A stretch of 64,000 nucleotides of DNA from Jiangella alba (lineage in GTDB: Bacteria > Actinomycetota > Actinomycetes > Jiangellales > Jiangellaceae), in NCBI RefSeq assembly GCF_900106035.1, contig NZ_FNUC01000001.1, forward strand, positions 1-64,000, in the 5' to 3' direction. Positions 45,169 through 53,089 of the stretch are shown piece by piece (position 1 is the first letter of the stretch; each line of letters begins with the position of its first letter). The notes beneath the pieces were generated by a model that was not told where the DNA came from, searched no databases, and saw nothing but the letters and a program-made list of their open reading frames with translations. The position numbers were made by a program, and so were the translations under genes.

Positions 45169-45519
45169 TCAGGCCGTCTCGCGCTTCTCGCGGATCTTGG
45201 CGGCCTTGCCACGCAGGTTGCGCAGGTAGTAGAGCTTCGCCCGGCGGACGTCGCCGCGGGTGACCAGCTCGATCTTCTCGATGACCGGGGTGTGCACCGG
45301 GAACGTGCGCTCGACGCCGACACCGAAGCTCACCTTGCGGACGGTGAACGTCTCGCGGATGCCCGAGCCCTGGCGGCGGATGACGACGCCCTGGAAGACC
45401 TGGATACGGGAGCGGTTGCCCTCGACGACGCGGACGTGAACCTTGAGGTTGTCGCCGGCGCGGAAGGCGGGGATGTCGTCGCGCAGCTGCGCGGAGTCGA
45501 CGGAGTCGAGCAGGTGCAT
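45169..45519 (-). CDS. rplS: 50S ribosomal protein L19
   Basis: L19 lies at the 30S-50S interface (bridge B8). The 116-residue product is standard in length and sequence: [55 protein letters not shown] and [18 protein letters not shown]. It stands 129 nt downstream of trmD in the common rpsP-rimM-trmD-rplS order. Confidence 0.98.
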   Translation of the reverse strand: MHLLDSVDSAQLRDDIPAFRAGDNLKVHVRVVEGNRSRIQVFQGVVIRRQGSGIRETFTVRKVSFGVGVERTFPVHTPVIEKIELVTRGDVRRAKLYYLRNLRGKAAKIREKRETA

Positions 45520-45648
45520 GCTGTGTTCGCTCTCTCGCCGGCGCCACAGGTCGCCCGCGGAATCAGGTGCTGTCAGGGTCGGTGTGACCGGACCTTCGCG
45601 TCGGCGCTCCCCCTGTGGCAGGGGCGTCGCGAGCCGGGCACCAGCGGA

Positions 45649-46431
45649 TCAGTCTGCCACAGACGGCGGCGGAACCGGAAACCCGGCCGCGTCGAGCACC
45701 TCGCGGTCGCGCGCGTCCAGCGCCGACGGATCGAGCCGGGCGACGAGGTCCGGACGGCGCTCGGCGGTGCGGCGCAGCGCCTGGTCGCGGCGCCACCGCG
45801 CGACGTTGCCGTGGTGGCCGGAGAGCAGCACCTCGGGGACGTCCAGCCCGCGCCACGTCGGCGGCTTGGTGTAGACGGGGTACTCGAGCAGGCCGTCGGC
45901 GCCGTGCGACTCCTCGACCAGCGACTCGGGGTTGCCGACGACGCCGGGCAGCAGCCGCGCGACCGCCTCGACGACGACCAGCGCGGCGACCTCGCCGCCG
46001 TTGAGCACGTAGTCGCCCAGCGACAGCTCGGTGACGGGCAGGCGGGTGGCGGCGTCCTCGACGAGGCGCGCGTCGATGCCCTCGTAGCGCCCGCAGGCGA
46101 ACACCAGCCACGGCTCGCCGGCCAGCTCGTGCGCGACGTCCTGGGTGAACGGCCGCCCGGACGGCGTCGGCACCAGCAGCCGCGGCATGCTGCCGGACGC
46201 GCCGGAGCCGATGACGTCGTCGAGCGCCGCGCCCCACACGTCGGGCTTCATCACCATGCCGGCGCCGCCGCCGTACGGGGTGTCGTCGACGGTGCGGTGG
46301 CGGTCGGTGGCCCAGTCGCGCAGGTCGTGGACGCGCAGGTCAAGGACGCCGGCTTCGCGGGCCTTCCCCACGAGGGAGAGGTCCAGCGGCGTCAGATAGT
46401 CCGGGAAGATCGTGACGACGTCGATTCTCAT
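45649..46431 (-). CDS. trmD: tRNA (guanine37-N1)-methyltransferase
   Basis: TrmD methylates G37 of tRNAs to prevent +1 frameshifting. The 260 residues contain the SAM trefoil-knot motifs [15 protein letters not shown] and [15 protein letters not shown], plus [15 protein letters not shown] and [17 protein letters not shown]. Start overlaps rimM by four bases. A few C-terminal residues rich in Pro are species-specific. Confidence 0.97.
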   Translation of the reverse strand: MRIDVVTIFPDYLTPLDLSLVGKAREAGVLDLRVHDLRDWATDRHRTVDDTPYGGGAGMVMKPDVWGAALDDVIGSGASGSMPRLLVPTPSGRPFTQDVAHELAGEPWLVFACGRYEGIDARLVEDAATRLPVTELSLGDYVLNGGEVAALVVVEAVARLLPGVVGNPESLVEESHGADGLLEYPVYTKPPTWRGLDVPEVLLSGHHGNVARWRRDQALRRTAERRPDLVARLDPSALDARDREVLDAAGFPVPPPSVAD

Positions 46432-46934
46432 TCGAACAGCCCCGGTGGCGGGTCGACGACCAGCCGGGACGCCGCGACGTCGATCTCCGGCACGATCTCG
46501 GTGACGAACGGCACCAGCGCCTCTCCCCCGCCGGGCCGCCTGACGGAGAGGAGGTCCTGGCCGGGTGCGTGGATGATCTCGCGGACGACGCCCAGCTCGG
46601 CGCCGTCGACGCCGACGACGGCCAGCCCGACCAGCTGGTGGTCGAAGAACTCGTCGGGGTCGCCGGTGGTGGCGCCGTCGGGGATCTCGGCCAGCAGCAG
46701 CGTGCCACGCAGCCCTTCGGCGACGGTGCGGTCGGGGACGGCGTCGAACGTCACCAGCAGCCGCCCGCTGTGCCAGCGGGACCCGAGAACTGTCAGCGGG
46801 CCCCGCTGGGCGGGATCGGTGGCGAGGACGGCGCCGTCGGCGAACCGCTCGTCGGGCGTGTCGGTGCGGACGTCCACGGAGACCTCACCGCGGACCCCGT
46901 GCGCGCGCCCGATGCGCCCGACGGTGACGATCAC
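46428..46934 (-). CDS. rimM: Ribosome maturation factor RimM
   Basis: RimM assists 16S head assembly around S19. The 168-residue product has the N-terminal [17 protein letters not shown] and the PRC-barrel [18 protein letters not shown], ending in [23 protein letters not shown] start seven nt after khpA. The size and place are typical. Confidence 0.95.
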   Translation of the reverse strand: MIVTVGRIGRAHGVRGEVSVDVRTDTPDERFADGAVLATDPAQRGPLTVLGSRWHSGRLLVTFDAVPDRTVAEGLRGTLLLAEIPDGATTGDPDEFFDHQLVGLAVVGVDGAELGVVREIIHAPGQDLLSVRRPGGGEALVPFVTEIVPEIDVAASRLVVDPPPGLFE

Positions 46935-46941
46935 CGTGGGG

Positions 46942-47181
46942 TCAGCGCCCGTCGACGTCGACGAAGTCGATGCGCACGCCGCCGTCCGAGGACAACGCCG
47001 CGACGACGGTGCGGAACGACGTGGCCGTGCGGCCGCCGCGGCCGATGACCTTGCCGAGGTCGTCGGGGTGGACCCGGACCTCGAGCAGCCGGCCGCGGCG
47101 GAGCTGACGCGTGCGCACGCTGACGTCGTCGGGGTGGTCGACCACCCCGGCGACCAGGTGCTCCAGCGCCTCGGCCAGCAT
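46942..47181 (-). CDS. khpA: KH-domain RNA-binding protein KhpA
   Basis: This is a small KH protein, 79 residues, that in other bacteria works with KhpB (Jag) and affects cell size and RNA stability. The KH GxxG loop is in LGKVIGRGGRTATSFRTVV. It sits between rpsP and rimM as in most Gram-positives. Its ATG overlaps the rpsP stop by one base. Confidence 0.95.
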   Translation of the reverse strand: MLAEALEHLVAGVVDHPDDVSVRTRQLRRGRLLEVRVHPDDLGKVIGRGGRTATSFRTVVAALSSDGGVRIDFVDVDGR

Positions 47182-47777
47182 CAGGACTCGTCAGCCTTCG
47201 CCTCGGCGGCCGGCGCGTCGTCGGCCTTCGGCTCCTCGGCCTTGGCCTCGTCGGCCTTCGCCTCGGCGGCAGGCGCCTCGGCGGCGGGCGCCTCGTCAGC
47301 CTTGGGCTCGTCGGCCTTCGGCTCCTCGGCCTTGGGCTCGTCGGCCTTCGCCTCGGCCTTGGCCTCGGACTTCTTGGCGGCCGACTTCTTGGCCGGCTTC
47401 TTCTTCGCCGTGGTGGCCTCGGACCTCGGCTCGCCGTGCACCTCGGCCAGCGCGGCGTCGAACGCGGCCCGCTTCTCCGGCTTCGGCTCGGCGACCTTCA
47501 GCGTGCCCTCGGCGCCCGGGAGGCCCTTGTGCTTCTGCCAGTCGCCGGTGACCTTGAGGATGGCCAGCACCGGCTCGGTCGGCTGCGCGCCGACGCCCAG
47601 CCAGTACTGCGCGCGCTCGGAGTCGACCTTGATGAGGCTCGGCTCGAGCTTCGGGTTGTACAGGCCGATCTCCTCGATGGCCCGGCCGTCGCGCTTGGTG
47701 CGAGAGTCGGCCACGACGATGCGGTAGTGCGGCGAGCGGATCTTGCCCATCCGCTTCAGCTTGATCTTGACAGCCAC
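47181..47777 (-). CDS. rpsP: 30S ribosomal protein S16 with long Ala/Lys/Glu tail
   Basis: S16 is an early-binding 30S protein, usually 80-160 residues. This one has 198. The normal core ([39 protein letters not shown]) ends near residue 115. A Lys-rich stretch ([20 protein letters not shown]) and then about 60 residues of [14 protein letters not shown] repeats follow. Together with S2, this gives two ribosomal proteins in the window with charged low-complexity tails. GTG start with GGAG 11 bases ahead. Confidence 0.96.
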   Translation of the reverse strand: MAVKIKLKRMGKIRSPHYRIVVADSRTKRDGRAIEEIGLYNPKLEPSLIKVDSERAQYWLGVGAQPTEPVLAILKVTGDWQKHKGLPGAEGTLKVAEPKPEKRAAFDAALAEVHGEPRSEATTAKKKPAKKSAAKKSEAKAEAKADEPKAEEPKADEPKADEAPAAEAPAAEAKADEAKAEEPKADDAPAAEAKADES

Positions 47778-47941
47778 TGGGGTGGAGTCTCCTTGGATGT
47801 TCACGCACGGGTGAGCCGTCGTCACCTGAGTGGGGCACCGGTCACGACGGTTCGATGGATCCGGAGCTCGAGGGTGAGAGGGCCGCACGATCGCCGGTTC
47901 AGCAGGTCATTGTGCCAGATCGCGGCGCGCGGACCCAACTC

Positions 47942-49162
47942 CTACACCGTCTCGGTGGCTGGTTGCTCGTCCGCGACGGCGACGGGCGCGGCCACGCGGC
48001 GCGCGAGGAGGACGATGCCGCAGGTCAGGACCGTGACGGCCATGGCGGCGACGAGCACGCGGTAGTCGACGACGGAGATCAGCGCCGCACCGGCGGCCGT
48101 GCCGGCGACCTGTGGCCCGTTCAGCACCATGTTCGTGGCGGCGGACGTGCGGCCCTGCAGGCGGGCGGGGGTGAGCCGCTGCCGCAGCGTCACCATGCCG
48201 ACGACGGCCCACACCACGCCCACCCCGAGCACGACCGCCCCGGCCGCGACGACGACGGTGGACGCCACCAGCACCGCGCCCAGCCCGGCGGCGACCGCCG
48301 CGAGCCCGACACCCACCGCCGTCCGCTCCCCCGTCCGCCCGATCAGCAGCGCCACCGTCAGCCCGCCGACGATCGAGCCGCCGCCCTGCACGCTGGCGAG
48401 GACGCCGAAGAACTCGCTCGGCATGCCCAGCGCCTCGACGACGGCGAACGTCGTGGAGTTGGCGAGGCCGGTGATCGCGACCGCGACGCCCAGCAGCAGC
48501 GTGAGGTCGGCCAGCTGGGGCGTATCGCGCAGGTGCCGGAACCCGGCGGTCAGCTCGCGCCGGAACCCTTCGCGTTCGTCGGCAGGCGCCGGCGGGCTCT
48601 CGTCGACCCGCACCGTCAGGACCAGCAGCGCGGCGATGACCAGCATGGACGCCGTCAGGACGGCGACCGCGCCGCCCCCGTAGAGGGCGTAGACGCCGGC
48701 GCCGGCCAGCGGCGTGAGCAGCCGCAGCCCCTGGTCGAGCGTCGTGAGCAGCCCGTTCGCGCCGGCCAGGTCGTCGTCGTCGAGCATGTCCCTGAGCAGC
48801 CCCGACTGCGCCGCGCTGGTGACGTAGCCGACCCAGCCGTACCCGAACGTGACCAGGTAGATCAGCCAGAGGTCGGCGGCATCGTCGACGGCGAGCAGGG
48901 CCAGCACCCCGGCGGCCGCGACGACGTTGACCACGGCGACCAGGCGCTTGCGGGACAGGCGGTCGGCCAGCTGCCCGGCCAGCGGCGCCAGGAACACCGG
49001 CAGGCCGAGCATGAGGAACACCAGGCCCGCGGCGGCGTTGCTGCCGGTGAGATCCTTGGCCCAGATCGCGACCGTCAGGTACAGCGCGCTGTCGCCGAAA
49101 TTGCTGAACGTCCAGGCGACGGTGAGGCGGCGGAACGGCCGGTGCGCCAGCGCGGACGGCAC
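47942..49162 (-). CDS. MFS transporter
   Basis: This 406-residue polytopic membrane protein has about 12 helices, of the MFS_3/enterobactin-exporter-like type. The loop GQLADRLSRKRLVAVVNV is the MFS motif A between helices 2 and 3. It follows a small unknown gene by four bases and an ArsR gene beyond that, so it is probably a stress- or drug-induced exporter. Substrate cannot be read from sequence. The GTG start has no strong ribosome-binding site; coupling to the upstream gene is likely. Confidence 0.92.
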   Translation of the reverse strand: MPSALAHRPFRRLTVAWTFSNFGDSALYLTVAIWAKDLTGSNAAAGLVFLMLGLPVFLAPLAGQLADRLSRKRLVAVVNVVAAAGVLALLAVDDAADLWLIYLVTFGYGWVGYVTSAAQSGLLRDMLDDDDLAGANGLLTTLDQGLRLLTPLAGAGVYALYGGGAVAVLTASMLVIAALLVLTVRVDESPPAPADEREGFRRELTAGFRHLRDTPQLADLTLLLGVAVAITGLANSTTFAVVEALGMPSEFFGVLASVQGGGSIVGGLTVALLIGRTGERTAVGVGLAAVAAGLGAVLVASTVVVAAGAVVLGVGVVWAVVGMVTLRQRLTPARLQGRTSAATNMVLNGPQVAGTAAGAALISVVDYRVLVAAMAVTVLTCGIVLLARRVAAPVAVADEQPATETV

Positions 49163-49166
49163 CGGC

Positions 49167-49409
49167 TCAGGCCGCGCTGATCAGCCGGGTGACGGGGCGC
49201 GTGGTCGCCGCGCTTGCCGCGCCCGCCGCGCCCGCCGCGCCCGCCGTCGCGCCGGCTCGGCGGTCGAGGCGGGCGGCGAGCCGGGCGGAGCGGTCGGCCC
49301 AGCGGCGTAACCGGCGGGCGCGGACGAGGTCGCGGACGGCCCGGTAGCGGGCGGCGGACGTGCGGCGCTCGGCGTGCGGGTCGTGGTGGAGGCTGGGCTC
49401 GATGAACAT
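49167..49409 (-). CDS. Small basic protein between arsR and MFS genes
   Basis: Not recognised as a known function. The 80 residues begin MFIEPSLHHDPHAERR, continue Arg-rich, and end with an Ala/Gly tract encoded by a reiterated 9-bp GCCGCGCCC-type repeat (about 49211-49245). Small MFIEP-type proteins occur in many actinobacteria. Gaps of 9 nt to arsR and 4 nt to the MFS gene make it part of one operon. It could be a translational coupler or a membrane-associated accessory. Confidence 0.7.
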   Translation of the reverse strand: MFIEPSLHHDPHAERRTSAARYRAVRDLVRARRLRRWADRSARLAARLDRRAGATAGAAGAAGAASAATTRPVTRLISAA

Positions 49410-49418
49410 GGCGGTCTC

Positions 49419-50030
49419 CTACGGCTGGTCGTCGGCTGTGCTGTGGGTGTCGAGGTCGGGGTCGGGGCTCAGGGCGCCGAGGAAGTGGACGACGCGGGCG
49501 TCGTCGGGCCGGGACGCGGGATCTTCGCGGCGGTGCCCGAACCGCGCCACGATGTCGTCGGTGAACGCGCCCAGCCGGTCCATGACCTCGGTGAGCTCGT
49601 CGCGCGTCAACCAGAAACTGGACGTGTTGATGACCATGGACTGATCCCAGCCCGGCCCCAGCTCAGCCGCCCGGCCGATGGTGCGCAGCAGACGGTCGGC
49701 CTCACGCTCGACGACGACCCGCGCGAACGCCGACGCCTCGCGCACCGACTCGGGGTTGTCGACGTCGGGGCCGACGGTGCGGTTGCGGCTGACGAGACGC
49801 CACGGCTTCTCCCGCCCGCGCGGCTCGCCCAGCTCGACGTAGCCGTACTTCGCCAACATGCGCAGGTGGAACGAGCAGCTGGCGACGCTCTCGCCGGTGC
49901 GTTCGGCGCACTCGGTGGCGGTGAGCTCGGGCTCGATGCCGAGGAGGTCCATGAGCTGGAGGCGGAGCGGGTGGGCCAGCGCCCGCATCGACTGCGGGTC
50001 GGTGACCTTCTGGTGCTGCTCGCTGGGCAT
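49419..50030 (-). CDS. ArsR-family winged-helix repressor
   Basis: This 203-residue regulator has the ArsR/HTH-20 fold: QSMRALAHPLRLQLMDLLG (helix 1-2) and the recognition helix in RTGESVASCSFHLRMLAKYG. There are no metal-binding Cys pairs of the ELCVCDL type, so it probably senses an organic ligand. The long C-terminal half resembles a dimer/ligand region. Its ATG lies six bases from a -10 box nested with a perfect dyad, so it is probably leaderless and autoregulated, controlling the downstream MFS gene. Confidence 0.9.
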   Translation of the reverse strand: MPSEQHQKVTDPQSMRALAHPLRLQLMDLLGIEPELTATECAERTGESVASCSFHLRMLAKYGYVELGEPRGREKPWRLVSRNRTVGPDVDNPESVREASAFARVVVEREADRLLRTIGRAAELGPGWDQSMVINTSSFWLTRDELTEVMDRLGAFTDDIVARFGHRREDPASRPDDARVVHFLGALSPDPDLDTHSTADDQP

Positions 50031-50036
50031 GACCTA

Positions 50037-50067
50037 AAGGTACCTTGCTAAAGCGTTCTTTAGCAAG
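50037..50067 (-). promoter_or_regulatory. arsR promoter with embedded operator dyad
   Basis: On the minus strand TTGCTA (50061-50066) and TACCTT (50037-50042) are 18 nt apart, with the ATG six bases downstream. A perfect 10-bp dyad CTTGCTAAAG-N4-CTTTAGCAAG (50044-50067) covers the -35 box and spacer. A bound repressor would block polymerase directly. Confidence 0.75.
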
Positions 50068-50168
50068 GGTTGTTGAGCAAGAAGTCTTGTGCAGGGTTTG
50101 ACTGGGCGTGGGGTTCGCTGGGGCGCGGGTTCGCCGGGGCGCGGGGTTCGCTGGGCGGCCAGCGGGCC

Positions 50169-50601
50169 GGGCTCTCGTTGGCTGGGTTCGCACCGTTGGC
50201 CTGCCCCCTGCTGCTTTCGATTGTCGGGGGCGCGGGAGGCCGCCTCAAGCGGACCTCTTGGTTGGCGCTTCGCGCGGCGGAGGACCGCTTGACCCGGCCG
50301 CCCGCGCCCCCGTTCAAGCAGCGTCAGGGGGCCGGCCGAACAATGGGCCCGGCTTCTGGCCTCGCTGGGCTTTCGCTCCGCTGGCCGCTCACTGGCCGTG
50401 GGTGGTGTTCTTGGCTACCGGCTCCGCTGTTGGTTCCGGTCCGCTGGCCGCTCGCTGGCCGCTTCGGGTGTGGCGACCGGCTCCGCTCGGGTCATGGTTC
50501 GCTGGCCGGTCGCTGGCAGGTGCTGGTCCAAGATCATCCAGGTTTTGGGGCGTGATAGCGCCCCAAAACCTGGATGATCATGATGCGGGAGCCGGGGCAC
50601 G
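50169..50601 (+). repeat. Dispersed composite repeat, copy B
   Basis: Partner of 2419-2940, same orientation relative to the plus strand. It has the conserved 33-nt inverted-repeat pair (50225-50257 and 50280-50312), the degenerate GCTGGCC-rich middle and the terminal palindrome. It is about 90 nt shorter than copy A in the middle. It lies between the arsR promoter and the IS481 element. No coding potential is supported, although a minus-strand frame through both copies shares about 40 residues. Confidence 0.75.
50532..50579. repeat. Palindrome closing repeat copy B
   Basis: Perfect 21-nt arms, GATCATCCAGGTTTTGGGGC plus G, enclose a six-base loop. Relative to the copy at 2871-2918 it shows one compensated base-pair change and better pairing near the loop. 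The stretch from 50602 to 50704 shows nothing recognisable. Confidence 0.85.
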
Positions 50602-50708
50602 TCGCGCGGCAGCTCGCCTGCGGCCGGCGACGGGGGCGCGAAGTGGCGCGGGCCGACGAGGTCGTTGCGCGAGCGTCGCGTGGGGGTAGGTATGACCCGC
50701 CCCTCTAG

Positions 50709-51818
50709 GTGTGATGTCCAGGCAGGTTGTACCGCTGGGTATCGGTGAGTTGTCTGACAGGTGAAGGCCTCCGGTTGTGAAGTGGAGCTGTCTAGTTCAC
50801 CGCTTCACCGACCGGAGGCCCTCGTGTCCCACGCTAACGCTGCACTGACTCCACGCGCGCGTCTGCGCCTTGCCCGACTCGTCGTCGACCGTGGCTGGAC
50901 CTATACCGCCGCGGCCAAGATGTTCCTGGTCACCCCGCGCACCGCGAAGAAATGGGCCGACCGCTACCGCAGCGAAGGTGCTGCCGGGATGAGCGAGCGC
51001 AGTTCGCGGCCACACTCCAGCCCCACCAGAACCAGCCCACAGCTGGTACGGCGCATCGTGCGGCTGCGGTGGCGGCATCGGCTCGGCCCGGTCCAGATCG
51101 CCGGCAGACTCGCAATGTCCGCGTCGACCGTGCACGCGGTCCTGGTGCGCTGCCGGATCAACCGGCTGCGCCACATCGACCGCGTCAGCAGCGAACCGGT
51201 GCGTCGCTACGAGCATCCGCATCCGGGCTCGCTGATGCACGTCGATGTCACCAAGTTCGGCAACATCCCCGATGGTGGCGGGCACCGCTTCCTCGGGCGC
51301 CAGCAAGGTGACAAGAACCGAGAAACCACGGCGAACCGAACCGGACAACGCGACCACCGCCACCACCCCCGAACCGGCACCGCATTCGTGCACACCGTCA
51401 TCGACGACCACTCCCGCGTCGCCTACGCCGAGATCTGCACCGATGAGAAGGCCACCACCGCCATCGGCGTGCTGCACCGTGCGGTGGCCTGGTTCGCCGA
51501 GCACGCCGTCACCGTCGAGCGCGTCCTGTCCGACAACGGCAGCTGCTACCGCTCCCACGCCTGGCGCGACGCCTGCACCGAACTCGGCATCACCCACAAA
51601 CGGACCCGCCCCTACCGCCCGCAAACCAACGGCAAAATCGAACGCTTCCACCGCACCCTGGCCGACGGCTGGGCCTACACACGCCTCTACGAATCAACCC
51701 AGCAACGCAACGATGCCCTGCCCGGCTGGCTCCACTTCTACAATCACCACCGCGCCCACTCCGCCATCGGAGACCAACCACCGATCAGCCGCTTGACCAA
51801 CCTCCCTGGACACCACAC
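50709..51818 (+). mobile_element. IS481-family insertion sequence, intact
   Basis: The element is 1110 bp. The ends are inverted repeats, GTGTGATGTCCAGGCAGG at the left and the complement of GTGTGGTGTCCAGGGAGG at the right, with 19 of 21 terminal positions matching. CTAG flanks both ends (50705-50708, 51819-51822), consistent with the NCTAGN target preference described for IS481. One intact transposase gene fills it. The high similarity of its ends and the intact gene suggest recent activity (inference). Confidence 0.85.
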
Positions 51819-51822
51819 CTAG
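50824..51822 (+). CDS. IS481-family transposase
   Basis: This is a DDE integrase-fold transposase of 332 residues. An N-terminal helix-turn-helix (WTYTAAAKMFLVTPRTAKKW) and a second HTH (LGPVQIAGRLAMSASTVHAV) bind the ends. The rve catalytic core has Asp in LMHVDVTKFGN, Asp in RVLSDNGSCY and Glu in QTNGKIERFHRTL. GTG start at 50824; an in-frame ATG further upstream was not used because the family N-terminus begins at SHANAALTPRARLRLARL. The stop codon TAG belongs to the flanking CTAG rather than the element itself. Confidence 0.92.
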   Translation: MSHANAALTPRARLRLARLVVDRGWTYTAAAKMFLVTPRTAKKWADRYRSEGAAGMSERSSRPHSSPTRTSPQLVRRIVRLRWRHRLGPVQIAGRLAMSASTVHAVLVRCRINRLRHIDRVSSEPVRRYEHPHPGSLMHVDVTKFGNIPDGGGHRFLGRQQGDKNRETTANRTGQRDHRHHPRTGTAFVHTVIDDHSRVAYAEICTDEKATTAIGVLHRAVAWFAEHAVTVERVLSDNGSCYRSHAWRDACTELGITHKRTRPYRPQTNGKIERFHRTLADGWAYTRLYESTQQRNDALPGWLHFYNHHRAHSAIGDQPPISRLTNLPGHHT

Positions 51823-51997
51823 GGAGGGTGCCCACCCTACGGGCGGGCACCGACAGACTCCCGCCGACACCGACACCGACGTCGATACCGACACCGACAG
51901 ACGCCCGCCGACACCGGCGCCCGGTCGGCCGGTCAGACGGCTGCCGCCGGCCCGTCCGCCGACCAAGCGGTTGCCGATCAGAGGGTTGCCGCCGGGG

Positions 51998-53089
51998 TCA
52001 GCGGACGACGCGGCCGCGGAGGATGATGCGGACGGGGTCGAGGAGGGTCGTCGGCGTGACGCGGGGGTCGTCGGCGTAGAGGCAGAGGTCGGCGGGCGTG
52101 CCCTCGTCCAGGAGGCCGCTGCCGCCCAGCAGGTACGAGCGCGCCTTCCACGAGGCGGCCGCGACGGCGGCTTCGGCGGGGATGCCGGCGGAGACGAATT
52201 CCAGCACCTCGCGCGCGAGCAGCCCGTGCGGCAGCTGGCCACCCGCGTCGGTGCCGGCGAACACGGGGACGCCGGCGTCGTAGGCGTCGCGGACATTCGA
52301 GTAGCGGCGTGCGTGCAGCGAGCGCATGTGCTCCGCGTAGCCGGGGAACTTCGCCTCGCCCTGGGCGGCGAACTTGGGGAAGTTGGCGATGTTGACGAGG
52401 GTGGGGACGAGCGACACGCCGCGGGAGGCCATGAGGGCGACGAGATCCGGGGACAGCCCGGTGCCGTGCTCTATGCCGTCGATGCCGGCGCCGAGGAGGT
52501 CGGGCAGCGCGTCCTCGCCGAAGACGTGCGCCGTCACCCGGGCGCCCAGTTCGTGCGCCCGCTCGATGGCGGCGTCCAGCGCCCACCGCGGCCAGCACGG
52601 CGAGAGGTCGCCCTTGTCGCGGTCGATCCAGTCGCCGACCAGCTTCACCCAGCCGTCACCGCTGCGGGCCTCCTGCTCGACGTAGGCGACGAGCTCGTCG
52701 GGCTCGATCTCCCAGCCGAAGTTGCGCAGGTAGCGCTTGGTGCGGGCGATGTGACGGCCGGCCCGGACGATGCGCGGGAGGTCGTCGCGGTCGTCGATCC
52801 AGCGGGTGTCGGCGGGCGAGCCGGCGTCGCGGACGAGGAGGACGCCGATGTCGCGGTCGGTGAGCGCCTGCTGCTCGGCGACGTCGTCGGGGACGGCGCC
52901 GCCGGCGGCGAGGCCGACGTGGCAGTGGAGGTCGACGAGGCCGGGGAGGATCCAGCCGGTGCCCACGCTGACCGCGTCGGGCACCGACTCGAACGTGACG
53001 ACGCCGTCACGCACCCACAGGTCGCGGTGCTCGGCCTCGGGCAGGAGCACTCCGCGCACGTGCAGCGCGGGCGCCGGCGACGGCGTCAC
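51998..53089 (-). CDS. Metal-dependent amidohydrolase
   Basis: This 363-residue imidazolonepropionase/prolidase-like amidohydrolase lies next to ffh, a common actinobacterial arrangement. Metal ligands are visible in LVDLHCHVGL (HxH), VTAHVFGEDAL, DGIEHGTGL and FAGTDAGGQLPHG (final Asp). The C-terminal beta-domain reads GTPADLCLYADDPR. GTG start overlaps the ffh stop (GTGA). The substrate is unknown. The 175 nt after its stop, before the IS, hold short CACCGACA reiterations but no gene. Confidence 0.92.
   Translation of the reverse strand: MTPSPAPALHVRGVLLPEAEHRDLWVRDGVVTFESVPDAVSVGTGWILPGLVDLHCHVGLAAGGAVPDDVAEQQALTDRDIGVLLVRDAGSPADTRWIDDRDDLPRIVRAGRHIARTKRYLRNFGWEIEPDELVAYVEQEARSGDGWVKLVGDWIDRDKGDLSPCWPRWALDAAIERAHELGARVTAHVFGEDALPDLLGAGIDGIEHGTGLSPDLVALMASRGVSLVPTLVNIANFPKFAAQGEAKFPGYAEHMRSLHARRYSNVRDAYDAGVPVFAGTDAGGQLPHGLLAREVLEFVSAGIPAEAAVAAASWKARSYLLGGSGLLDEGTPADLCLYADDPRVTPTTLLDPVRIILRGRVVR

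Noticed and set aside
45610..45624. CCCCTG/CAGGGG hairpin between rplS and trmD
   Set aside because: Only six pairs and no conserved position; too weak to call.
51823..51997. CACCGACA reiterations after the IS considered as an attachment site or iteron array
   Set aside because: Units are short, irregular and of a kind frequent in GC-rich intergenic DNA; no dyad or partner site found.
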